Shown here one piece after another: positions 8,856-16,296 of a DNA stretch of 64,000 bases. The first letter of the stretch is position 1. Each line of letters starts with the position of its first letter. The notes beneath the pieces were generated by a model. That model searched no databases and was not told where the DNA came from. It saw only the letters and a program-made list of their open reading frames with translations. This DNA is from Thermoanaerobacter pseudethanolicus ATCC 33223 (lineage in GTDB: Bacteria > Bacillota > Thermoanaerobacteria > Thermoanaerobacterales > Thermoanaerobacteraceae). The translations under genes were made by a program, and so were the position numbers. Location of the stretch: assembly GCF_000019085.1 (NCBI RefSeq), contig NC_010321.1, positions 2,270,001-2,334,000 on the forward strand, given 5' to 3'.

Positions 8856-9652
8856 AAACTGATTTCATTTTGTGCCTGGTATATTACTTCTTCATCTATT
8901 TCTCTTAGCCTTTTAGAATACGCATAGAGAAGAGAAGCCGTTACCAGGTTATTTATTATCCTTGGCAGCCCTTTTGTTAGAGAATATATTGCTTCATATG
9001 CCGATGGTGTAAATATATCATCCATCACTCCAGCTATTTTCATTCTTGTTTTTATATAATCTTGAATTTCTTCTTTTTTTAGCCCTTGCATTACATACTT
9101 TATAGAAATTCTTTGCCTTAGTGCACTGTTTACATTCAAGGCTAGTTTGTTTCTTATGTGTGGTTGTCCTGAAAGTATCAATATATACGGGTTTTGAGAA
9201 TCCATATTAAAGTTAAATATTATTCTCAAATCTTCAAGAACATCATTAGAAACCAGTTGTATTTCATCTAATATTATGACAGGAGTTATCTTCTGGCTGT
9301 AATAAAGTTCTGTTATCGCTCTTTGTATCTGGTGAAAGAGCGTTACTTTTTTGTATGAGGGGGTTTCGCCTAAAATCATAGCCAATGCTTGATAGAATTC
9401 TCTCACTGTGAGTGTAGAAAGGGCAAAGTAACATGGTTTAAATGTAGAACGATTGAGGCTTTCAGCATATTTTCTTAATGCGGTAGATTTGCCTGAACCC
9501 GCCTCCCCAACGACAAGTCCTATACCCCTTGTTTCTTGTAAATATTTTAGCCTGGCATTTAATTCAGCAATGTCTTCACTTATGTAAAGGTCGTTTACAC
9601 TTATCTCTTTAGAAAATGGATTAAATTTCATTCCAAAATATTGGGTAAACAT
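8852..9652 (-). CDS. Transposon AAA ATPase (TniB/ExeA-like)
   Basis: This protein of about 266 residues is a AAA+ ATPase like the ExeA and TniB/TnsC helpers of DDE transposons, which select target DNA and activate the transposase. It starts MFTQYFGMKFNPFSKE, typical of ExeA-like proteins. Walker A is GEAGSGKST (about 45-53), Walker B is VIILDEIQLVS, and an arginine-rich sensor region follows (SALRQRISIKY). GAGGTG lies 6 nt before the ATG at 9652. The gene follows the transposase by 17 nt and is the last of the transposon. Confidence 0.88.
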   Translation of the reverse strand: MFTQYFGMKFNPFSKEISVNDLYISEDIAELNARLKYLQETRGIGLVVGEAGSGKSTALRKYAESLNRSTFKPCYFALSTLTVREFYQALAMILGETPSYKKVTLFHQIQRAITELYYSQKITPVIILDEIQLVSNDVLEDLRIIFNFNMDSQNPYILILSGQPHIRNKLALNVNSALRQRISIKYVMQGLKKEEIQDYIKTRMKIAGVMDDIFTPSAYEAIYSLTKGLPRIINNLVTASLLYAYSKRLREIDEEVIYQAQNEISL

Positions 9653-9669
9653 TGTAAACACCTCTTTTT

Positions 9670-10995
9670 TTAATCAATGATATCATTAAAGGATATTACT
9701 GGGGAATTAGGTTTTGCCGCAAAATCCACAGTATCTTCATTTTCGCTTACAACCTTTCTGTCTTCGATATATTCTACAGGAATTTTAGCATTATCATGAA
9801 AATTTACCTTATACGCTTCCCCTACTTTTTTGCCTTCATGAAAAAGTAAAAGGGGTGTATTATCCTTAAGCCACTGCGGGTCATATCTGACTTCTAAGCG
9901 CATACCTTTAAACTTTTCTTCTGTTTCGTAAAGTATATTTTCCACTTTAAGTGTGGCATCTTTGTTTACTTTACGATTTACTCTTATGAGAAAACATTCA
10001 TTCAACATATCTATGTCACCACACATATTTACCCTTGATATTTGAGACATGAAAAAATCTAAAGGACTCATGCCAATACTGCTATGTTCTTTTCGGTTGT
10101 AATCCTCCTCCAGCCATTTAAAAAACATCATATTGAGCTCATCTATACTCTTTATGGATGTAGGATCTATTGTGCTTAAAAATCTCATTCTCACCGTATG
10201 AAAGAATCTTTCTATTTTCCCTTTTGAATGAGGTGAAAAGGGCTCAGCATGAATAAGAGATGTACCTAATGATGCACATATATATTCAAATTGAGTGCTT
10301 CTATATATCTTTCCATTGTCAGTGTAGAGCATTTTGGGTATTCCCCTTCTTAGCACTGCTTCTTTAAATGAGTCTCTTAAAGCTAAAAAATTCTGGGTAT
10401 AGTAAAAGCGAGCATAGGTACACAGCCTGGAAGCATCATCTATATATGCAATAAGGTACGTTTGTCTCTTTGTTTTACCTTCTTTAATATATGGCCCATA
10501 CATGACATCAGTCTGCCACAGTTCATTGATGAATTCATGGGAAAATCTCTTTGTTTTACCCTCTTTTTCTTTATCTAAAGATTTTACAGGAATGTTTTTC
10601 AAAAACCTATAGAATGTCGAAAGGGATACTTTATCCGGTGAGATTATTCCTTCTCCTATCAATGTCTCATAAAGAAGTTTGTTTGGCATTTCAGGATGTT
10701 CAAGCTTTTTTTGCTTTATTTTCTCTGAAAGTTCAAAGTTTATCTTTCTGTATTTGCCTCTGTCGCTTCGATAACCCGGCTTTAACGCTTCTATACCGCC
10801 TCTTAAATACTGATATAGCCACCCTCTAAGTGTCTTGGGAGTATATCTTCTCATTCCAAGATAAGGTATCTCAATAGGTTTATCGGAAAGAGCATCAAAA
10901 TATTCTTTCTGATTTTTTACCTGTCCGTTTAGCACCGGACTTATCAGTGAAAATCTCTTTAATGCTATAGCTTCTCTCGCTTTTTCATCAAGCAT
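9670..10995 (-). CDS. DDE transposase of the Mu/Tn552/IS481-like superfamily
   Basis: A 441-residue transposase. Residues about 1-140 hold helix-turn-helix DNA-binding domains. The rve-type catalytic core spans about 150-310, with Asp in LWQTDVMYG, Asp in MLYTDNGKIY and Glu in SKGKIERFFHTVRMRF forming the DDE triad. A C-terminal beta-rich Mu-type domain follows (about 330-420). AAGGGGG precedes the ATG by about 8 nt. It lies between the zinc-ribbon gene and the ATPase helper. The protein looks intact, so the element may still be active. Confidence 0.9.
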   Translation of the reverse strand: MLDEKAREAIALKRFSLISPVLNGQVKNQKEYFDALSDKPIEIPYLGMRRYTPKTLRGWLYQYLRGGIEALKPGYRSDRGKYRKINFELSEKIKQKKLEHPEMPNKLLYETLIGEGIISPDKVSLSTFYRFLKNIPVKSLDKEKEGKTKRFSHEFINELWQTDVMYGPYIKEGKTKRQTYLIAYIDDASRLCTYARFYYTQNFLALRDSFKEAVLRRGIPKMLYTDNGKIYRSTQFEYICASLGTSLIHAEPFSPHSKGKIERFFHTVRMRFLSTIDPTSIKSIDELNMMFFKWLEEDYNRKEHSSIGMSPLDFFMSQISRVNMCGDIDMLNECFLIRVNRKVNKDATLKVENILYETEEKFKGMRLEVRYDPQWLKDNTPLLLFHEGKKVGEAYKVNFHDNAKIPVEYIEDRKVVSENEDTVDFAAKPNSPVISFNDIID

Positions 10996-11131
10996 TTATA
11001 TGTTCCCCCTTCACTTTTTTGATTTCTTAATCGTAATTTTAGCTCATACCTGGGGGACATTAAAGGAAAAAGTTATGTTGCTAAGAAAAAATCAAAATTT
11101 TTATTTAAATCTTTCGGATTTAATGCTAAAA

Positions 11132-11713
11132 TTATGTGAGAGAGGCCAGAAATGATTTTTGGCAATGAGCATAAAACCGTTGGGAGAAGAGTGGTACAAT
11201 GCTTATTATGTCCAAAATCTCTCTGGCCCTCTCTCTTTGTGAGTCAGTCTCAGATAACTTTATGTAAGGGTCTATTTGCCTTAATCCGTATATGATAAAA
11301 CTTAAATTATTCATTATCCTTTTGGTGTAAAAATATATATGCTGTCTTGAAAATAGTATGGTGGGAAAGTTTCTTTTTAAGTCACTTATGAAAGAACTGA
11401 GAGTTTTTTCTCTTGTAAGTGTCTCTTTTAAAGACTTTACAATCATATTGAAAGAATACTGAAAATGGGGAAGACAGAAATCAGGAAGGTAGGAAAGAGT
11501 TCTTTTACACACAGGACATATATATCTTCTTATGGCTATTTTTATACAGTTAGGTCCATCTAAATAGTAACGGTAATAAAACCCGTGCTTTTTTAGTTTT
11601 ACTCTACACTTGCAATCGGGATAAGGACATCTATCTGGTGGGTCAGGAAAATTGTAATCTTTACCTTTATGTAAATATTCTTCAATGTTATCAACATGGA
11701 AAATTATTTGCAT
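11132..11713 (-). CDS. Zinc-ribbon protein of the transposon (DUF6431-like)
   Basis: About 193 residues. Near the N-terminus it has two CxxC-like pairs (CPYPDCKC at about 30-37 and CPVCKR at about 66-71), separated by a beta-rich stretch, forming a zinc ribbon. The remainder is helical with a basic patch. I take the ATG at 11713, since GGAGAGG lies 6 nt upstream. It is the first gene of the transposon, 136 nt before the transposase. The architecture resembles DUF6431 proteins known from memory next to transposases. A DNA-binding or target-selection role is inference only. Confidence 0.75.
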   Translation of the reverse strand: MQIIFHVDNIEEYLHKGKDYNFPDPPDRCPYPDCKCRVKLKKHGFYYRYYLDGPNCIKIAIRRYICPVCKRTLSYLPDFCLPHFQYSFNMIVKSLKETLTREKTLSSFISDLKRNFPTILFSRQHIYFYTKRIMNNLSFIIYGLRQIDPYIKLSETDSQRERAREILDIISIVPLFSQRFYAHCQKSFLASLT

Positions 11714-11730
11714 AAGTAACCTCTCCAATT

Positions 11731-11788
11731 AAAATTAATGCTAAAGGAATCTGAAAAAAATTTATCAAATTCCTTTAGCATTAATTTT
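11731..11788 (-). repeat. Perfect 20-bp inverted repeat in the transposon leader
   Basis: AAAATTAATGCTAAAGGAAT at 11731-11750 and its exact reverse complement at 11769-11788 enclose an 18-nt loop. It sits between the transposon end and the ribosome binding site of the first gene, where a hairpin could block read-through transcription or translation from outside. Confidence 0.85.
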
Positions 11789-11853
11789 ATCACAAGATTA
11801 TTTAATCTGAAAAATTTTATCGGTTTTGGGCTAAATTAATTTGAGAAATGACA

Positions 11854-11861
11854 GTCATCTG
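11854..11861. repeat. Target-site duplication, right copy (GTCATCTG)
   Basis: Second copy of the 8-bp direct repeat that flanks the transposon. It is immediately continuous with the remaining intron A reverse transcriptase sequence. Confidence 0.9.
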
Positions 11862-12671
11862 CGTACCGACAGAATTTGTGTCCTCTCTTTTCAAGTTCTT
11901 TGTCTAGTTCGTCCAACATTATGTTTGCTAATAGGGGACTTAATGGCCCTCCTTGGGGTGTCCCTTCTTCTGTTGATACTTTGACTCCGTTTATCATTAC
12001 TCCTGATTCTAAGTATCTTCTTATTAACTTTAGTACTCTTTTGTCTCCTATCCGCTTTTCTAGTTTGGACATTATTATGTTGTGGTTTACTCTGTCAAAG
12101 AACTTTTCTAAGTCCATATCTACAACCCATGTATATCCTTCATTTATATATGCTTCTGCGGCTTTTATTGCGTCTTTTGCACTGCGTCCTGGTCTAAATC
12201 CATAACTGCTATCAGAAAATGTATGGTTGTAGACTCTATTTAGTATTTGGGCTATTGCTTGTTGTATTAGCCTATCTAGTGCTGTAGGTATTCCTAGTAG
12301 TCTTACTCCTCCATCTGGTTTGGAAATTTCTACTCTTCGCACTGGTTGTGGTTTGTATTTCCCCTCCAGCAGTTGTTGTTTTATGGTTTAAAGTTTTCTT
12401 TGAGATACGGTAGAAGTTCATCTACTTCCATCCCATCGACTCCATGGCTTCCTTTATTTGCAACAACGCGCTTGTATGCTGCTCTCATGTTTCCTCGTTC
12501 TACTATCATTTCAAGCATCTTGCTGGTATATCTTTGTACATCGTTTCTTCTATCTTTTGACGCCGATGATATACTATGCACTTCCGTTGTCTTTTGAAAT
12601 TCCATTTCTCTATTCAACGGATAGCCTCTTTGTTGAGTTGTCTGCAGTCTCTGCATATCTTTCGAGTCCAT
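11854..12671 (-). pseudogene. N-terminal half of the broken intron A reverse transcriptase
   Basis: This encodes residues about 1-270 of the intron protein: the N-terminal region, RT motifs and the YADD box at the transposon junction. Near 12385-12393 one base has been lost relative to copy B. The frame of the first 96 residues therefore runs to an early stop after LPYLKEN, and the rest continues in another frame. Frameshift and transposon insertion together inactivate it. A few substitutions (for example N for D near residue 20) separate it from copy B. Confidence 0.9.
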
Positions 12672-13091
12672 AAGATTTCCAAAACCTCCTAACGTTCGGC
12701 CCTTCCTTATCTATTCATGACTAGATAAGTACTATGACCTCTGCTGACTTCTCAAGGTTCAACCATACATCACTGTATGGGTTGTCACTTCAGAGTTCAC
12801 TTTAGTGACTTATCCTTGAGACCTCCCCGGGTAAGAACGATAACTTTCATCTCATATATCTGCCAGATTTACTGTATGGGATTCGGGTAGTGTTGGACTT
12901 CGTTTTGTTACGCAAACTCATCCATCCCAATTCAGCCTCTTATCTGGTTCTTGTTCATCAGACCGAGATTTTGCCTTAAGCTTCCTTCAGATTCCACCTC
13001 ACGATGGACACCCTTGCTCTTGGCTAGTGGTTCCCACTACCAAGCCCACAGCGGACTTTCACCGCCTAGCTATCGCCCATGCCGGGCGCAC

Positions 13092-15003
13092 ATCGAGTAG
13101 GAGCTGAATAATTATTTTATTCAGCGTCCTCTCACACCACCGTACGTACCGTTCGGTATACGGCGGTTCATTAGGAATTGTGTACAATTAGATATCTTTG
13201 GGATAAACTCTTATAACCTATGCTTTCAAAGTATTTATTTGTAAGAGTCTTATTTAGGATTGGGCTATTGGATATTCTCCAGTAGCCTTTCCTTGTATTG
13301 GCGTATTCCCAGGCTTTTTGTTCTTCTACTCCTAGTTTTACTAAGTTATCATGCTTCGTTTTTATCTTCTTCCATTGTTTCCATATACATGCCCTTAGTC
13401 TTCGCCTTATCCATTCGTCAAGGGTTTTCATTATGCTTTTCGCGTCTGCTAATCCAAAATAGTTGACCCATCCTGTTGTTATTTGATTTAGTCTTTTTAT
13501 TCTGTTTTCCATGCTTATTCCCTTGTTCCGATTGGTTATTTCTCTTACTTTTTCCTTAAACCTTTTGATGGATTTTTCATGGATTCTTATTCTTACTTCG
13601 TTTTCTTTTGTGTAGAATGAAAATCCAAGAAATTTTCTTCTCCATGGTCTATCTACAGCACTTTTTGCTTCGTTGACTTTTAGTTTTAATTTGCTTTCTA
13701 TGAATTTCTTTATGCTCTTCATTACTCTGTTTCCTGCAGACCTGCTTTTTACATATATGTTGCAGTCATCTGCATATCGGCAGAATTTATGCCCTCGTTT
13801 CTCAAGTTCTTTGTCTAGTTCGTCCAACATTATGTTTGCTAATAGGGGACTTAATGGCCCTCCTTGGGGTGTCCCTTCTTCTGTTGATACTTTGACTCCG
13901 TTTATCATTACTCCTGATTCTAAGTATCTTCGTATTAACTTTAGTACCCTTTTGTCTCCTATCCGCTTTTCTAGTTTGGACATTATTATGTCGTGGTTTA
14001 CTCTGTCAAAGAACTTTTCTAAGTCCATATCTACAACCCATGTATATCCTTCATTTATATATGCTTCTGCGGCTTTTATTGCGTCTTTTGCACTGCGTCC
14101 TGGTCTAAATCCATAACTGCTATCAGAAAATGTATGGTTGTAGACTCTATTTAGTATTTGGGCTATTGCTTGTTGTATTAGCCTATCTAGTGCTGTAGGT
14201 ATTCCTAGTAGTCTTACTCCTCCATCTGGTTTGGAAATTTCTACTCTTCGCACTGGTTGTGGTTTGTATTTCCCCTCCAGCAGTTGTTGTTTTATGGTTG
14301 CCCAGTTTTCTTTGAGATACGGTAGAAGTTCATCTACTTCCATCCCATCGACTCCATGGCTTCCTTTATTTGCAACAACGCGCTTGTATGCTGCTCTCAT
14401 GTTTCCTCGTTCTACTATCATTTCAAGCATCTTGCTGGTATATCTTTGTACCTCGTTTCTTCCATCTCTTGACGCCGATGATATACTATGCACTTCCGTT
14501 GTCTTTTGAAATTCCATTTCTCTATCCAACGGATAGCCTCTTTGTTGAGTTGTCTGCAGTCTTTGCATATCTTTCGAGTCCATAAGATTTCCAAAACCTC
14601 CTAACGTTCGGTCCTTCCTTATCTATTCATGTCTAGATAAGTACTATGACCTCTGCTGACTTCTCAAGGTTCAGCCATACATCACTGCATGGGTTGTCAC
14701 TTCAGATTTTACTCCCATGACTTATCCTTGAGACCTCCCCGGGTAAGAACGATAACTTTCATCTCATATATCTGCCAGATTTACTATATGGGATTCGGGT
14801 AGTGTTGGACTTCGTTTTGTTACGCAAACTCATCCATCCCAATTCAGCCTCTTATCTGGTTCTTGTTCATCAGACCGAGATTTTGCCTTAAGCTTCCTTC
14901 AGATTCCACCTCACGATGGACACCCTTGCTCTTGGCTAGTGGTTCCCACTACCAAGCCCACAGCGGACTTTCACCGCCTAGTTATCGCCCATGCCGGGCG
15001 CAC
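13092..15003 (-). mobile_element. Intact group IIC intron, copy B
   Basis: A 1,912-nt intron on the minus strand. It runs from GTGCGCCCGGC at 15003 to the domain VI hairpin and CTACTCGAT at 13092. The first 420 nt are ribozyme domains I-III plus the start of IV, the protein gene occupies 13171-14583, and domain V lies near 13137-13169. The 5' exon is the intrinsic terminator of the Rpn-family gene, the known preferred target of class C introns. The 3' neighbour is intron A itself. Confidence 0.93.
13171..14583 (-). CDS. ltrA: Group II intron reverse transcriptase/maturase, class C
   Basis: A 470-residue intact intron-encoded protein. The RT domain spans about 60-330 with GIPTALDRLIQQAI, SYGFRPGRSAKDAI, the VVDMDLEKFFDRVNH active-site strand, EGTPQGGPLSPLLANI and the catalytic RYADD box. 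The maturase X domain follows (about 340-420). There is no H-N-H endonuclease domain, consistent with class C. AGGAGG lies about 14 nt before the ATG. It is needed for intron splicing and retrohoming. Length and frame are undamaged, so the intron may be mobile. Confidence 0.95.
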   Translation of the reverse strand: MDSKDMQRLQTTQQRGYPLDREMEFQKTTEVHSISSASRDGRNEVQRYTSKMLEMIVERGNMRAAYKRVVANKGSHGVDGMEVDELLPYLKENWATIKQQLLEGKYKPQPVRRVEISKPDGGVRLLGIPTALDRLIQQAIAQILNRVYNHTFSDSSYGFRPGRSAKDAIKAAEAYINEGYTWVVDMDLEKFFDRVNHDIIMSKLEKRIGDKRVLKLIRRYLESGVMINGVKVSTEEGTPQGGPLSPLLANIMLDELDKELEKRGHKFCRYADDCNIYVKSRSAGNRVMKSIKKFIESKLKLKVNEAKSAVDRPWRRKFLGFSFYTKENEVRIRIHEKSIKRFKEKVREITNRNKGISMENRIKRLNQITTGWVNYFGLADAKSIMKTLDEWIRRRLRACIWKQWKKIKTKHDNLVKLGVEEQKAWEYANTRKGYWRISNSPILNKTLTNKYFESIGYKSLSQRYLIVHNS

Positions 15004-15034
15004 ATAAATAAAAAGAGCCTTTTGTGGCTCTTTA
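15004..15034 (-). terminator. Terminator of the Rpn-family gene and intron insertion site
   Basis: On the minus strand AAAGAGCC, a short loop and GGCTCTTT are followed by TTATTTAT. The 5' arm reaches the stop codon of the gene at 15032. Group II intron B begins immediately after the U-rich tail, as class C introns prefer. Confidence 0.9.
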
Positions 15035-15835
15035 ATTTAACAACTTCTTTATTTCTTCTACAGATAACTTTGTAATTTGGGCAATCTTATTAATATCCAT
15101 TCCTTCTTTTAGAAGTTCTCTGGCTATTTCTATACTTTTTTCTTTTTTACCCTTTTCTAAAATATTTTTATATACCTTTGATTCCTCAAGTATTGACATA
15201 CCTATCACCTCTGAAAAAATTTTCTCTATGACTTCCTCATCATAGATTATTCCTGCCAGAATTTCGGCTGTTGTGACTATATAACTTTTCTTTGCTTTAT
15301 CCACTGGCATATCTCTTATTACCTCAGCACATTTTCTAAGATATGCTTCTTTTTCTTTTTGTCTTTTATCTTTATCAGCCACGGGTAAAAAAGTGTATAA
15401 ATCGTAATATTTAGTTTTAACAATATCCTCAAATTTTATTTTCCCTACATCTATTATTCTATAGCGAAAGTTTAACAAATTTTCTTCTCCTAAATGATAG
15501 TTCAAATTATTTTCCATTTTTAACTCATTTTTACTGCAATAAACTACCACTTGGTAAGGTAGTAAATTATGCTTTTCCATTATTTCTGTAGCGTATCTTA
15601 GCATTCTATAAGGCATTTTGCTGTCATTATAAGTTTGAAATTCTATATGTAGAGCTATATCTCTATTTTCAGTAGTACACTTAAATACCATATCACTTTC
15701 TCTGCTTTCAATCGTGGTAAATTCAATGTTTAGTTCATCAAGCTTTGTAAATTTAAGACCCAAAAAATATGATGCTATGTCATCGGCAAGATTTGAAAAA
15801 ATATTTTTAGCTGTAATGTCGTATTCTTGTGACAT
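15032..15835 (-). CDS. Rpn family PD-(D/E)XK nuclease (recombination-promoting type)
   Basis: A 267-residue Rpn/transposase_31-like protein. The nuclease core lies in residues about 1-110 with ESDMVFK and, after a strand, ALHIEFQT, giving the D...ExQ form of the PD-(D/E)XK site. The C-terminus is a helical, Lys/Glu-rich tail (KGKKEKSIEIARELLKEGM, then IAQITKLSVEEIKKLL) common in this family. Such proteins are DNA endonucleases linked to RecA-independent gene transfer or to phage defence. It is preceded by AGGAGG and is a single-gene unit ending at the terminator used by the introns. Confidence 0.85.
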   Translation of the reverse strand: MSQEYDITAKNIFSNLADDIASYFLGLKFTKLDELNIEFTTIESRESDMVFKCTTENRDIALHIEFQTYNDSKMPYRMLRYATEIMEKHNLLPYQVVVYCSKNELKMENNLNYHLGEENLLNFRYRIIDVGKIKFEDIVKTKYYDLYTFLPVADKDKRQKEKEAYLRKCAEVIRDMPVDKAKKSYIVTTAEILAGIIYDEEVIEKIFSEVIGMSILEESKVYKNILEKGKKEKSIEIARELLKEGMDINKIAQITKLSVEEIKKLLN

Positions 15836-15900
15836 ATGAAAATCCTCCTTTTACTTCTACTGTAATTATAGCATTTTTGAAAGCTGTAAAACAGGTCTTT

Positions 15901-16296
15901 TTAAAAATTTACAAAAAAACTTATTATTGTTCCAGCAACAACGGCAGGCATAAAAGGTATCTTTGCTTTGAATTTACGAAGAGCAAGGGAGTACAGGAGA
16001 AAAATTAAAGAAGAAAATAAAAGGATATCCCATATCTTAAAACCTGCATAGAAAGCCAGAGCAGTCAAAATTTTTACGTCCCCTCCGCCTATTCCTCCTA
16101 AAAGCCAGAAAAGAAAAAGAACAATGAATATTAAAAGAGAATTAAGCAGCATAAAATTTAGATTTATATAAGGATTTAATAATACATTTATAAAAGAAAG
16201 AATTAAGATGGAGGCAGGGTAGATGTATCCTACCTCCATCTTTTTTATGTCTTCTACAGCTGCAAAAAATAGAATTAGTAAGATTAGTATTTTCAT
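15901..16296 (-). CDS. Prepilin peptidase, TadV/CpaA type (A24)
   Basis: A 131-residue membrane aspartyl peptidase with the two catalytic aspartates of A24B proteases: AAVEDIKKMEVG near residue 16 and the GGGDVK box near residue 73. It has about four to five membrane helices and lacks the methylase domain of PilD, as TadV does. It should cleave the leader of the Flp-like pilin and pseudopilins encoded at 22829-23854. It overlaps the upstream 1,089-residue gene by 4 nt, so the two share an operon, separated from the other pilus genes by the toxin-antitoxin locus. Confidence 0.9.
   Translation of the reverse strand: MKILILLILFFAAVEDIKKMEVGYIYPASILILSFINVLLNPYINLNFMLLNSLLIFIVLFLFWLLGGIGGGDVKILTALAFYAGFKIWDILLFSSLIFLLYSLALRKFKAKIPFMPAVVAGTIISFFVNF

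Larger units (their letters stand above)
8640..11853 (-). mobile_element. Three-gene DDE transposon with AAA ATPase and zinc-ribbon protein
   Basis: The element begins TGTCAATTCTCAAATTAA and its other end reads TGTCATTTCTCAAATTAA in reverse complement, 17 of 18 matching. It is flanked by an 8-bp duplication inside intron A. Each end contains further copies of TYTCARATTA (8647, 8670, 8714 and, inverted, 11837, 11803, 11747), the multiple transposase-site layout typical of Mu/Tn7/Tn552-like elements. All three genes read leftward: zinc-ribbon protein, DDE transposase, AAA ATPase. I do not know its family name. Confidence 0.88.
7959..13091 (-). mobile_element. Group IIC intron copy A, interrupted by a transposon
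   Basis: On the minus strand the intron starts GTGCGCCCGGC at 13091 and ends with a domain VI hairpin and CTACTCGAT at 7959. Domain V lies near 8005-8037. Its reverse transcriptase is broken by a frameshift near 12390 and by the transposon at 8640-11853. Without the transposon and one copy of its 8-bp duplication the length is 1,911 nt, one less than the intact copy B. It lies directly behind copy B with no nucleotide between them. Start motif, size and lack of an endonuclease domain match class C introns. Confidence 0.9.
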
